A DNA stretch of 64,000 nucleotides, from assembly GCF_030411995.1 (NCBI RefSeq), contig NZ_JASNRC010000013.1:116518-180517 (forward strand), given 5' to 3'. The translations under genes and the position numbers were made by a program. Numbering within the stretch: the first letter of the stretch is position 1; every line of letters begins with the position of its first letter. Positions 1-8,603 of the stretch are shown one piece after another. This DNA is from Massilia sp. YIM B02769 (GTDB taxonomy: Bacteria > Pseudomonadota > Gammaproteobacteria > Burkholderiales > Burkholderiaceae_D). The notes below the pieces were generated by a model. The model was given only the letters and a program-made list of their open reading frames with translations, made no database searches and was not told where the DNA came from.

Positions 1-250
1 AGTCCTCGATGGGGGTTTTCTTGTCGTCGTTAATCGCCAATACAGCATATTTCACGGCCAGGAAGGTCGCAAACAGCATCAGGGCCAGCGGAATGACGGT
101 GATCGCGCAGGCCACCAGCACGGCCGCCAGCAGCAGGGCGGGCCAGGGCAGGGCCGAGAAGGTGCGCAGGCCGCCGCGCAGGGTGCGCAGGCAGGCTTCG
201 GCGGCGTCTTCGAGGTCGGCGGCAAAGCGGCGGAAGGTGGTGGTTTTCAT
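1..250 (-). CDS. Small membrane protein, unknown function (3' end outside window)
   Basis: An ATG at 248-250 on the minus strand opens a frame that stays open for 83 codons to the window edge, so the C-terminus is missing. An AGGAG ribosome site lies 7 bases upstream of the ATG. The product begins MKTTTFRRFAADLEDAAEAC. It has a long hydrophobic stretch (about residues 34-65, LLLAAVLVACAITVIPLALM) followed by a charged tail (NDDKK), so it is probably an inner-membrane protein with one or two helices. I do not recognise the family. Codon use is like the neighbouring genes. Confidence 0.6.
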   Translation of the reverse strand, partial: MKTTTFRRFAADLEDAAEACLRTLRGGLRTFSALPWPALLLAAVLVACAITVIPLALMLFATFLAVKYAVLAINDDKKTPIED

Positions 251-346
251 GCGACTGCTCCTGTCAAAAGAAGTTCGGATGGGTGCACTCTAAAACCACG
301 GCCGCGTCCGCGCGATAGCTGGGCGACGAATGGCCGAATTCATGGC

Positions 347-922
347 TTAACCGGTAGCGTGGGCCGACGAATGGGCGGCCGCACGTTCGTCCCAGTAGCG
401 CCTGAGCAGGCCATAGAACGCCGTATCCGCCTTTTCGCCATGGACGATCCAGCGTTCCGGCATATAGCCTTCCTGCCGAAAGCCAAGCTTTTCCAGCAGC
501 CGCGCCGAGGCCGCGTTGCGCGGGTCGATGTCGGCTTCGATGCGGTTGATGTCGAGCACATGGAAGGCATGTTCGAGCAGGGCTTCGAGCGCTTCGCCCG
601 CGTAGCCCTGGCCCCAGTGCGCGCGTCCCAGGGCGTAGCCGAGTTCGCAGCGCCGGTTCTGTTCGAAGTGGCCGCGCAGGTTGCAGATGCCGATCAGCCG
701 GTTGGTGTCGGCCAGCGCGATCGCATAGCGGTACAGGCCGCCGTCCAGGTAGGCTTGCTGCGCTTCCGCAATCATGGCCTCGGCCTGGGCGATGTCAGTC
801 CAGGCGCCGCTCGACCAGTAGCACACCACCTCGGCGTCGGCGAACACGCGCAGCAGGTCCGCGGCGTCACCGCGCTCGAACGGGCGCAGGACCAGGCGGG
901 CAGTACGCAGGATGGGTGGCAT
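347..922 (-). CDS. GNAT family N-acetyltransferase (RimJ/RimL-like)
   Basis: This is a 191-residue protein of the usual length for the Acetyltransf_3 (RimJ/RimL/SpeG-like) branch of GNAT enzymes, which transfer acetyl from acetyl-CoA to an amine. The start TARLVLRPFERGDA is the typical first strand and helix. GYALGRAHWGQGYAGEA is the acetyl-CoA-binding motif A (Q/RxxGxG/A type), and RNAASARLLEKLGFRQEG is the conserved C-terminal motif. The ATG at 920-922 has a GGAGA ribosome site. The acceptor (protein N-terminus, antibiotic or small amine) cannot be read from sequence. It is transcribed away from the pyrimidine locus. Confidence 0.85.
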   Translation of the reverse strand: MPPILRTARLVLRPFERGDAADLLRVFADAEVVCYWSSGAWTDIAQAEAMIAEAQQAYLDGGLYRYAIALADTNRLIGICNLRGHFEQNRRCELGYALGRAHWGQGYAGEALEALLEHAFHVLDINRIEADIDPRNAASARLLEKLGFRQEGYMPERWIVHGEKADTAFYGLLRRYWDERAAAHSSAHATG

Positions 923-1254
923 GGGGGTCTCCGAAGCTAAATGGTTTGCGCTAGATCAAACACCTTGGCATTCTGTTACGAACACATAGTCAAGTGCACT
1001 AGCATTGTCCAGTTACCGCTGCTGACTTCGCATATATCCGATTTCATATGACGAGTTCACGGGCTGCGTTTATATTAACGGATCGGTTGACTCTTTTGCA
1101 TGTTTGCAACGCTGCATGCATGGCGTTACCGGGTCTGGCGCCGCCGCCTTTACTTTCCGGTCGCGGTCGCGCACATTGCTATGACGCCTCATCGTTTTGC
1201 ATCATTGTTTTGACTGACGGTCCGCCATAGGGCTGCAAACAAGGGAGAGCCTGC
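923..1254. other. Divergent intergenic region between acetyltransferase and aminotransferase genes
   Basis: These 332 bases have no convincing gene and are more AT-rich than their surroundings, as expected for a divergent promoter region. Two things are visible. TTGCG-CTAG-ATCAA (946-959) has the shape of an FNR/ANR site with one imperfect half. A pair of TGCATG words at 1097-1120 forms an inverted arrangement. A purine-rich AAGGGAGAG ribosome site precedes the ATG at 1255. I could not assign a -35/-10 pair with confidence. Confidence 0.4.
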
Positions 1255-2571
1255 ATGAACGAAGCCAGACCCGAATCGATGTCCGCATTCTGGATGCCAT
1301 TCACGAACAACCGCGACTTCAAGTCCGACCCGCGCCTGCTGGTATCGGCCGAAGGCATGTACTACAAGGACGTCGATGGCAACCAGATCCTCGACGGCAC
1401 CGCCGGCCTCTGGTGCGTCCCCTGCGGCCATGCCCAGCCGAGGATCGTCAGCGCCGTGCGCGAGATGATCGGCCAACTCGACTTCGCGCCCACCTTCCAG
1501 ATGGGCCACCCGGCCGCCTTCGACCTGGCCGAGAAGCTGATGGACTACACGGGCCACAAGTTCGGCCACGTCTTCTACACCAACTCCGGTTCCGAGGCGG
1601 TCGACACCGCCCTGAAGATCGCGCTGGCCTACCACAAGGCGCGCGGCGAGGGCGGGCGTACCCGGCTGATCGGGCGCGAGCGCGGCTACCATGGCGTTGG
1701 CTTTGGCGGCCTGTCGGTGGGCGGCATCGGTCCGAACCGCAAGGCCTTCGGGCCGCTGCTGCCGGGCGTCGACCACCTGCCGCACACGCACAACCTGCTC
1801 AAGAACGCCTTTTCGCGCGGCGAGCCGGACTTCGGCGCCGAGCTGGCCGACGAACTCGAACGCCTGGTCACCCTGCACGACGCCTCCACCATTGCCGCCG
1901 TCATCGTCGAGCCGGTGTCCGGTTCCACCGGCGTGCTGGTGCCGCCCAAGGGTTACCTGAAGAAGCTGCGCCAGATCTGCGACAAGCACGGCATCCTGTT
2001 GATCTTCGATGAAGTGATCACCGGCTTCGGCCGCCTGACCACGCCGTTTGCCGCCGACTATTTCGAGGTCGAGCCGGACATGATGACCACCGCGAAGGGC
2101 CTGACCAACGGTGTGATCCCGATGGGCGCCGTGTTCAGCAAAAAACACATCCACGACGCCTTCCTGGATGCGCCGGCCGGCATCGAGCTGTTCCACGGCT
2201 ACACCTATTCGGGCCACCCGGTGGCCTGCGCCGCGTCGCTGGCCACGCTCGAAGTCTTCAAGGAACAGCAGATCCTCGAACACGCACGGGGCATCCAGCC
2301 TTACTGGGAAGACGCGGTGCACTCCTTGAAGGACCTGCCGCACGTGATCGATTTGCGCACCATCGGACTGATTGCCGGCATCGAGCTCGAACCGATTCCG
2401 GGCAAGCCCGGCGCGCGCGCCTTCCAGGCGCTCAAGAAGGCCTTTGCTGACGGCATCCTGATCCGGACCACGGGCGATATCATTGCCCTGTCGCCGCCCC
2501 TCATCCTCGAGAAACAGCACATCGACGACCTGTTCGGCAAGCTGGCCAACGTACTGAAAAACCTGGACTAG
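1255..2571 (+). CDS. Omega-amino acid (beta-alanine):pyruvate aminotransferase
   Basis: A 438-residue class III PLP-dependent aminotransferase. It is expected to move the amino group of beta-alanine (or beta-aminoisobutyrate) to pyruvate, giving malonate semialdehyde and alanine. Visible features are the N-terminal FWMPFTNNRDFK typical of beta-alanine:pyruvate transaminases, the cofactor-site TNSGSEAVDTALK around residue 109, D252 in FDEVITGFGR (pyridine nitrogen contact) and K281 in TTAKGLTNG, the Schiff-base lysine. The length is normal. The ATG follows an AAGGGAGAG ribosome site. The next gene starts 12 bases after its stop and encodes the semialdehyde dehydrogenase for the following step. 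Together with preTA and the two hydrolases downstream it completes uracil breakdown. Confidence 0.9.
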   Translation: MNEARPESMSAFWMPFTNNRDFKSDPRLLVSAEGMYYKDVDGNQILDGTAGLWCVPCGHAQPRIVSAVREMIGQLDFAPTFQMGHPAAFDLAEKLMDYTGHKFGHVFYTNSGSEAVDTALKIALAYHKARGEGGRTRLIGRERGYHGVGFGGLSVGGIGPNRKAFGPLLPGVDHLPHTHNLLKNAFSRGEPDFGAELADELERLVTLHDASTIAAVIVEPVSGSTGVLVPPKGYLKKLRQICDKHGILLIFDEVITGFGRLTTPFAADYFEVEPDMMTTAKGLTNGVIPMGAVFSKKHIHDAFLDAPAGIELFHGYTYSGHPVACAASLATLEVFKEQQILEHARGIQPYWEDAVHSLKDLPHVIDLRTIGLIAGIELEPIPGKPGARAFQALKKAFADGILIRTTGDIIALSPPLILEKQHIDDLFGKLANVLKNLD

Positions 2572-2583
2572 AAGAGACAAACC

Positions 2584-4086
2584 ATGAATCACCTTGATGT
2601 TATTGGCCACTTCATCGGCGGCCACGTAGTCGACAGCGCCGGCGAGCGCTATGCCGACGTGTTCAACCCTGCGCTGGGCGAACCCTGCGCGCGCGTGACC
2701 CTGGGCGGCGTGGACGAAGTCAATGCCGCCGTGTTCGCAGCCTCCGCCGCCTTCCCGGCCTGGTCGGCCACGCCGCCGCTGGCGCGTTCGCGCATCCTGT
2801 TCAAGTACCTGCAGCTGTGCCAGCAGCATACCGACGAATTCGCGGCCATGATCACGCGCGAGCACGGCAAGACCTTCAGCGACGCCCAGGGCGAAGTCGC
2901 ACGCGGCATCGAGGTGGTCGAATTCGCCTGCGGCATCCCGCAACTGCTGAAGGGCGAATTCACCGACCAGATCGCACGCGGCATCGACGCTTGGTCGATG
3001 CGCCAGCCGCTCGGCGTGGTGGCCGGTATCACGCCGTTCAACTTCCCGGTGATGGTGCCGATGTGGATGTTCCCGGTGGCGCTCGCCTGCGGGAATACCT
3101 TCGTGCTGAAGCCATCGGAACGCGACCCGTCGCCGTCGCTGCTGCATGCGCGCCTGCTGAAGGAAGCCGGGCTGCCGGATGGCGTGTTCAACGTGGTGCA
3201 GGGAGATAAAACGGCGGTCGATGCGCTGCTCGACAACCCGGAAGTGCAGGCGATCAGCTTTGTCGGCTCGACGCCGATTGCCGAGTACATCTACGCGCGA
3301 GGCAGCGCCAACGGCAAGCGCGTGCAGGCCCTGGGCGGCGCCAAGAACCACATGGTGGTCATGCCGGACGCCGACATGGACATGGCGGTCGATGCCTTGA
3401 TCGGCGCGGCCTACGGTTCGGCCGGCGAGCGCTGCATGGCGATCTCGGTGGCTGTGGCGATTGGCGACGCCGGCGACAAGCTGGTGGCGGCGCTGGCCGA
3501 GCGTACATCGTCGTTGAAAATCGGCGAGGGCATGAGCGCGGGCATGGAGATGGGGCCGGTGGTCACGCAGGCGGCGCGCCAGCGCATCGAACGTTTGATC
3601 GGCGAAGGCGTGGAGCAGGGCGCCACGCTGGTGGTGGATGGCCGCGGCCACAAGGTCGAAGGTTTTGAAAACGGCTTCTTTGTCGGCGGCACCTTGTTCG
3701 ACCACGTCCAGCCGTCGATGAGCATTTATAAAGAAGAGATTTTCGGGCCGGTGCTGTGCGTGGTGCGCTTGCCCGACGTGGGCAGCGCGGTGGAGCTGAT
3801 CAACGCCAACGAGTACGGCAACGGCGTGGCCGTGTTCACGCGCGATGGCGGCGTGGCACGCGAATTCGTACGCCAGATCCAGGTGGGGATGGTCGGCGTG
3901 AACGTGCCTCTGCCGGTGCCGATGGCCTTCAACAGCTTCGGTGGCTGGAAGCGCAGCATGTTCGGCGATCACCACGCCTACGGGCCGGAAGGCGTGCGTT
4001 TCTACACGCGTCATAAAGCCGTGATGCAGCGCTGGCCGAACACGGCGAGTGCCGGCGCCGAATTCGCGTTCCCGCAGATGAAGTAA
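2584..4086 (+). CDS. mmsA: CoA-acylating (methyl)malonate-semialdehyde dehydrogenase
   Basis: A 500-residue aldehyde dehydrogenase of the MmsA/IolA family. It converts malonate semialdehyde (or methylmalonate semialdehyde from thymine) with NAD+ and CoA into acetyl-CoA (or propionyl-CoA) and CO2. Visible are N163 in PFNFP (oxyanion hole), the cofactor-binding SFVGSTPIAEYIY and the catalytic cysteine C284 in SAGERCMA. The YARGSANGKRVQALGGAKNH segment is typical of the CoA-dependent subfamily. It forms a two-gene unit with the aminotransferase upstream. A palindromic repeat begins two bases after its TAA. Confidence 0.92.
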   Translation: MNHLDVIGHFIGGHVVDSAGERYADVFNPALGEPCARVTLGGVDEVNAAVFAASAAFPAWSATPPLARSRILFKYLQLCQQHTDEFAAMITREHGKTFSDAQGEVARGIEVVEFACGIPQLLKGEFTDQIARGIDAWSMRQPLGVVAGITPFNFPVMVPMWMFPVALACGNTFVLKPSERDPSPSLLHARLLKEAGLPDGVFNVVQGDKTAVDALLDNPEVQAISFVGSTPIAEYIYARGSANGKRVQALGGAKNHMVVMPDADMDMAVDALIGAAYGSAGERCMAISVAVAIGDAGDKLVAALAERTSSLKIGEGMSAGMEMGPVVTQAARQRIERLIGEGVEQGATLVVDGRGHKVEGFENGFFVGGTLFDHVQPSMSIYKEEIFGPVLCVVRLPDVGSAVELINANEYGNGVAVFTRDGGVAREFVRQIQVGMVGVNVPLPVPMAFNSFGGWKRSMFGDHHAYGPEGVRFYTRHKAVMQRWPNTASAGAEFAFPQMK

Positions 4087-4087
4087 A

Positions 4088-4195
4088 CGTAGGGTGGGTA
4101 CTCGTACCCACCGATGTACCGCTTCATTACGCGGTCCCACGTCGGATGGCCGATGTGCCCGAGCACGACCGGTGGGTTCGAGAACCCACCCTACG
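4088..4195. repeat. CGTAGGGTGG palindromic repeat, copy 1 (paired arms)
   Basis: A 108-bp element starts CGTAGGGTGGGTACTCGTAC and ends with the inverted form (GGTGGGTTCGAGAACCCACC then CTACG). Each arm folds into its own hairpin (GGTGGGT...ACCCACC) and the two ends pair with each other. It lies between mmsA and preT. Seven further copies occur in this window. Confidence 0.85.
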
Positions 4196-4269
4196 AAAGA
4201 ACGCATAAGCAACACCAGCACCAGCAGTTCGAACACCAGCATTTCACCTTACAACAAGAAGGGATGCAC

Positions 4270-5640
4270 ATGATCGAGACTCTCCAGCACCTGCCGCCGG
4301 CAGCCGACTCCCACGGCGCACTCGCGGCGCAGTTCACCGACCTGGCGCCCCCGCTCACCGCGCGCCAGGCTGCCATCGAGGCCGCGCGCTGCCTGTACTG
4401 CTACGATGCCCCCTGCACCCGGGCCTGCCCGACCGGCATCGACGTGGCCAGCTTCATCCGCAACATCCACGACCAGAACGTCACCGGCGCCGCTGTCGGC
4501 ATCCTGAAGCAGAACATCTTCGGCGGCAGTTGCGCCCGCGTTTGTCCCACCGAAATCCTGTGCGAAGACGCCTGCGTGCGCAACCACTACGCCGAGCGCG
4601 AACCGGTCAAAATCGGCCTGCTGCAGCGCCACGCCATCGACAATGCCGGCTTCACTGCCCATCCCTTCACCCGCGCACCATCGAGCGGCAAGACGGTCGC
4701 CGTGGTCGGCGCCGGCCCCGCCGGCCTGTCCTGCGCGCACCGCCTGGCCATGCTCGGCCACGACGTGGTGGTGTTCGAAGCCAGACCCAAGGCCGGCGGC
4801 CTGAACGAATACGGCATCGCCAAGTACAAGCTCCCGGGCGAATTCGCCCAGCAGGAAGTCGACTTCCTGCTCTCGGTCGGCGGCATCGACATCCAGTACG
4901 GCCAGGCCCTCGGCGACAACCTGCAACTGCGCGACCTGCACACCCGCTTCGACGCCGTCTTCCTCGGCCTCGGCCTGGGCGCCAGCCGCCGCCTCGGCCT
5001 GACGGGCGAAGATGCCCCCGGCCTGCTGGCCGCCACCGACTACATCGCCGCGCTGCGCCAGGCCGACGATCTTTCTCGCCTGCCAGTGCCGCGCCGCGCC
5101 ATCGTGGTCGGCGCCGGCAACACGGCCATCGACATGACGGTGCAGATCAAGCGCCTCGGCGCCGACGAAGTCACCCTGGTCTATCGCCGCGGCTTCGAGG
5201 CCATGAGCGCCACCGGCCACGAAATCGAGATCGCCAAGCTGAACGGCGTGCGCATCCGCACCTGGGCTGCGCCGCTGGAAGTGCTGCTGGACGATGCCGG
5301 CCGCGTGGCCGGCATGCGCTTCGAGGAAACCCGCATCGACGATGGCCGCCTGGCGCGCACCGGCGCCTTCATCGACATCGCCGCCGACGCCGTGTTCAAG
5401 GCCATCGGCCAGGCCATCGAGGCGCCGCCCGCATCCGACCAGTTCGCGCAAACCCTGTGGCGCGAGGGCGAGCGCATCGAAGTCGATGCCGTCCTGCGCA
5501 CCGGCGTGCCCGGCATCTACGCCGGCGGCGACTGCGTGGCGCTCGGCCAGAACCTGACGGTGCAGGCGGTCCAGCACGGCAAGCTGGCCGCGCTGGCCAT
5601 TCATAACGACTTCCAAGCGGGGGCAGCATGGCCGACCTGA
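4270..5640 (+). CDS. preT: NAD(P)H-dependent dihydropyrimidine dehydrogenase subunit PreT
   Basis: A 456-residue flavoprotein of the glutamate-synthase-small-subunit fold. It takes electrons from NAD(P)H and passes them through FAD and Fe-S clusters to PreA for reduction of uracil and thymine. The first ~100 residues carry the cysteine-rich cluster domain (ARCLYCYDAPCTRACPTGID and GGSCARVCPTEILCEDAC). An FAD Rossmann motif VAVVGAGPAGLSCA follows, and later a nucleotide motif AIVVGAGNTAIDM. I chose the ATG at 4270 because AAGAAGGG sits 6 bases upstream. Upstream in-frame starts (4114, 4264) lie inside the repeat or too close to that site. The gene overlaps preA by 13 bases. Confidence 0.93.
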   Translation: MIETLQHLPPAADSHGALAAQFTDLAPPLTARQAAIEAARCLYCYDAPCTRACPTGIDVASFIRNIHDQNVTGAAVGILKQNIFGGSCARVCPTEILCEDACVRNHYAEREPVKIGLLQRHAIDNAGFTAHPFTRAPSSGKTVAVVGAGPAGLSCAHRLAMLGHDVVVFEARPKAGGLNEYGIAKYKLPGEFAQQEVDFLLSVGGIDIQYGQALGDNLQLRDLHTRFDAVFLGLGLGASRRLGLTGEDAPGLLAATDYIAALRQADDLSRLPVPRRAIVVGAGNTAIDMTVQIKRLGADEVTLVYRRGFEAMSATGHEIEIAKLNGVRIRTWAAPLEVLLDDAGRVAGMRFEETRIDDGRLARTGAFIDIAADAVFKAIGQAIEAPPASDQFAQTLWREGERIEVDAVLRTGVPGIYAGGDCVALGQNLTVQAVQHGKLAALAIHNDFQAGAAWPT

Positions 5641-6977
5641 GCATCGACTTTTGCGGCATCAAGTCGCCGAATCCCTTCTGGCTGGCCTCGGCGCCGCCGA
5701 CCGACAAGGCCTATAACGTGGTGCGCGCCTTCGAGGCGGGGTGGGGCGGGGTGGTCTGGAAGACCTTGGGCGAAGACCCGCCGGCCGTGAACGTGTCTTC
5801 GCGCTACTCGGCCCACTACGGCAAGAATCGCGAAGTCATCGGCTTCAACAACATCGAGTTGATCACCGACCGCAGCCTGGAGATCAACCTGCGCGAAATC
5901 ACGGCGGTGAAGAAGGCCTGGCCCGACCGCGCCATGATCGTATCGCTGATGCTGCCCTGCGAGGAAGCGCCCTGGGCCGCGATCCTGCCGCTGGTGGAAG
6001 CCACCGGCGCCGACGGCATCGAGCTGAACTTCGGCTGCCCGCACGGCATGCCCGAACGCGGCATGGGCGCGGCCGTCGGCCAGGTGCCCGAGTACGTGCA
6101 GATGGTCACAGCCTGGTGCAAGAAGCACACGCGCCTGCCCGTGATCGTCAAGCTGACGCCGAACATCACCGACGTGCGGGCACCGGCCCGCGCGGCACTC
6201 GCTGGCGGGGCGGATGCGGTCTCGCTGATCAACACCGTCAATTCGATCACCCACCTCGACCTCGACCGCATGGTCGCTTACCCGATCGTCGGCGGCGCCA
6301 GCACCCACGGCGGCTATTGCGGCTCGGCGGTCAAGCCCATCGCCCTGAACATGGTGGCCGAGATCGCGCGCGACCCGGCGACCAGCAGGCTGCCGATCTC
6401 CGGCATCGGCGGCATCGGCAACTGGCGCGACGCCGCCGAGTTCATCGCCCTTGGCGCCGGCTGCGTGCAGGTGTGCACGGCGGCGATGCTGCATGGCTTC
6501 CGCATCGTGGACGAGATGAAGGACGGCCTGGCGCGCTGGATGGATACGCAGGGCTATGCCAACATCGCGGCGTTCTCGCGCAAGGCGGTGCCGAACACCA
6601 CGGACTGGAAGTACCTGGACATGAACTACCAGGTGATTGCCGACATCGACCAGGACAAGTGCATCAAGTGCGGCAAATGCTTCGTGGCCTGCGAAGACAC
6701 CTCGCACCAGGCCATCGCCCAGCTGGTGGCGGAGAACGGTGCGCGCCGCTATGAAGTGATCCGCTCCGAGTGCGTGGGCTGCAACCTGTGCGAGATCACC
6801 TGTCCGGTGGAGGCCTGCATCACCATGGTGCTGCAGCCAGCCACCCAGCCCTACATGAACTGGACCCAGGACCCGCGCAATCCGCGTGCCGAGAACCTGC
6901 CGCCGTCATCCGCGGCGCCTGTGGTGGCGACGGCCGCCACCGACGGAAGCGCCGCGCTGGCCGCGCTGCCTGCATGA
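5628..6977 (+). CDS. preA: Dihydropyrimidine dehydrogenase catalytic subunit PreA
   Basis: A 449-residue protein with a dihydroorotate-dehydrogenase-like FMN barrel (about residues 1-310). A two-[4Fe-4S] ferredoxin domain follows (CIKCGKCFVACEDTSHQA and CVGCNLCEITCPVEAC). It reduces uracil/thymine to the 5,6-dihydro forms using electrons from PreT. The barrel has IELNFGCPHGMPERGMGAAV, the pyrimidine-site loop seen in eukaryotic dihydropyrimidine dehydrogenase. The position of the mammalian active-site cysteine in that loop is V150 here. The C-terminal ~40 residues are alanine-rich and probably disordered. The start overlaps the end of preT, which suggests translational coupling. Confidence 0.93.
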   Translation: MADLSIDFCGIKSPNPFWLASAPPTDKAYNVVRAFEAGWGGVVWKTLGEDPPAVNVSSRYSAHYGKNREVIGFNNIELITDRSLEINLREITAVKKAWPDRAMIVSLMLPCEEAPWAAILPLVEATGADGIELNFGCPHGMPERGMGAAVGQVPEYVQMVTAWCKKHTRLPVIVKLTPNITDVRAPARAALAGGADAVSLINTVNSITHLDLDRMVAYPIVGGASTHGGYCGSAVKPIALNMVAEIARDPATSRLPISGIGGIGNWRDAAEFIALGAGCVQVCTAAMLHGFRIVDEMKDGLARWMDTQGYANIAAFSRKAVPNTTDWKYLDMNYQVIADIDQDKCIKCGKCFVACEDTSHQAIAQLVAENGARRYEVIRSECVGCNLCEITCPVEACITMVLQPATQPYMNWTQDPRNPRAENLPPSSAAPVVATAATDGSAALAALPA

Positions 6978-7076
6978 ACGGGGATGCGGGCCGGGGCCGG
7001 CTCGCACCCTGAGGTCGCCATGAGCATTTGCGCTACACTCGCTTGCACCCACCGCAACCGATAGGAGAAGCCCACT

Positions 7077-8567
7077 GTGACGGAACAGCAAGCAGTCAGC
7101 AACGAACTCTGGAACCACGACCTGGCTCCCACCAGCCCGGCCCAGCGCACCTGGCGCTGGTACCACTTCGCCGCCCTCTGGGTCGGCATGGTCATCAGCA
7201 TCCCGGCCTACATGCTGGCAGCCAGCCTGATCGAAAGCGGCATGTCGGCCTGGCAGGCGGTGCTGACGGTGTTCCTGGCGAATGTGATCGTGCTGCTGCC
7301 CATGCTCCTGATCGGCCACGCCGGCACCAAGTACGGCATTCCCTACGCGGTGCTGGCGCGCGCCAGCTTCGGCACCCGCGGCGCACGCTTGCCGGCCCTG
7401 ATGCGCGCCATCGTCGCCTGCGGCTGGTACGGCATCCAGACCTGGTTCGGCGGCAGCATGATCTATACGCTGCTCGGCGTGCTGCTCGGCGCCCCCATCG
7501 GCGGCGACAATTTGCCGGGCCTGGGCATCAATGCCGGCCAACTGGCCTGCTTCCTCGGCTTCTGGGCGATCCAGATGTACTTCATCGTGCACGGCATGGA
7601 GTCGATCCGCAAGCTCGAAACCTATACCGCGCCATTGAAGATCGCGATCTGCTTCCTGCTGCTCTGGTGGGTCTACGACAAGGTCGGCGGCTTCGGTCCG
7701 CTGCTCGATCAACCTTCGCAGTTCGTGCAGGGCGGCCCGAAAGCGGGTCTGTTCTGGCAGGTGTTCTGGCCGTCGCTGACCGCCATGATCGGCTACTGGG
7801 CCACGCTGGCGCTGAACATCCCCGACTTCACCCGCTTCGCGAAAACGCAAAAAGACCAGGTGGTCGGCCAGACCTTGGGCCTGCCGCTGCCGATGGCGCT
7901 GCTCGCCGCGCTGGCCGTCACCGTTACCTCGGCCACCATCGTCCTGTATGGCAAAGCCTTGTGGGACCCGGTCGACGTGGCCAGCCGCATGACCGGCATC
8001 GCCGTGCTGGTGGCTTTGCTGATCCTGCTGATCGACACCGCCAGCGTCAACCTGGCGGCCAACCTGGTCGGCCCGGCCTACGACTTCTCGGCGCTGTCGC
8101 CGAAGCGCATCACCTACCGCACCGGCGGCTACATCACGGCCGGCATCGCGCTGGCGATGATGCCGTGGAAAATCCTGGAGACGACCCAGAACTACATCTT
8201 CATCTGGTTGACGGGTTATTCGGCGCTGCTCGGGCCGATCGCCGGCATCATGATCATCGATTACTACTTCATCCGCCAGACCCGGCTCGACGTCGACCAG
8301 CTGTACCGCGACAACGGCGCCTATTCGTACAAGGGCGGCTGGAACATGGCGGCGATCGTGGCCTTTGCCGCGGGCGTGCTGCCGAACCTGCCGGGCTTCC
8401 TGAACGCGGCGTTGCCGGCCTCGTTCCCGAACGTGGGCGAAGCCTTCAAGACCATCTATACCTATGCCTGGTTCGTGGGCGTCGTGATCGCGGCGGTCGT
8501 CTACGGGCTGATGATGAAGGGCCGCACGGCGCCGGCGCTGCGTGCGGCGCCGCATACTCCAACCTGA
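7077..8567 (+). CDS. NCS1 family nucleobase:cation symporter
   Basis: A 496-residue membrane protein with about 12 hydrophobic segments, belonging to the NCS1 permeases (uracil, hydantoin, allantoin or cytosine with Na+ or H+). The N-terminal NHDLAPTSPAQRTWRWYHFA, the LPALMRAIVACGWYGIQTWFGG helix and NIPDFTRFAKTQKDQ are family hallmarks. A GTG start is preceded by TAGGAGAAG. Its place between preA and the dihydropyrimidinase gene points to uracil, thymine or dihydropyrimidines as substrate. Allantoin or hydantoin cannot be excluded, because a urate-degradation cluster lies 6 kb downstream. Confidence 0.9.
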   Translation: MTEQQAVSNELWNHDLAPTSPAQRTWRWYHFAALWVGMVISIPAYMLAASLIESGMSAWQAVLTVFLANVIVLLPMLLIGHAGTKYGIPYAVLARASFGTRGARLPALMRAIVACGWYGIQTWFGGSMIYTLLGVLLGAPIGGDNLPGLGINAGQLACFLGFWAIQMYFIVHGMESIRKLETYTAPLKIAICFLLLWWVYDKVGGFGPLLDQPSQFVQGGPKAGLFWQVFWPSLTAMIGYWATLALNIPDFTRFAKTQKDQVVGQTLGLPLPMALLAALAVTVTSATIVLYGKALWDPVDVASRMTGIAVLVALLILLIDTASVNLAANLVGPAYDFSALSPKRITYRTGGYITAGIALAMMPWKILETTQNYIFIWLTGYSALLGPIAGIMIIDYYFIRQTRLDVDQLYRDNGAYSYKGGWNMAAIVAFAAGVLPNLPGFLNAALPASFPNVGEAFKTIYTYAWFVGVVIAAVVYGLMMKGRTAPALRAAPHTPT

Positions 8568-8603
8568 GACCCGGGCCAGGGTCCATCTGAAAGGGACGTA
8601 TCC

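Noticed and set aside
1189..4242. A 1017-codon open frame on the minus strand opposite the aminotransferase and dehydrogenase genes
   Set aside because: It is a shadow of two well-supported plus-strand genes in high-GC DNA. Its translation is Arg/His/Ala/Gly-rich with no domain. The same reasoning removes similar frames at 6906-10028, 10068-11804, 31222-34005, 35534-38122 and 40295-42883 on minus, and 14762-16774 on plus.
4114..4269. Longer N-terminus for PreT
   Set aside because: The extra codons translate the palindromic repeat and a Gln/His-rich stretch. A proper ribosome site precedes the ATG at 4270.
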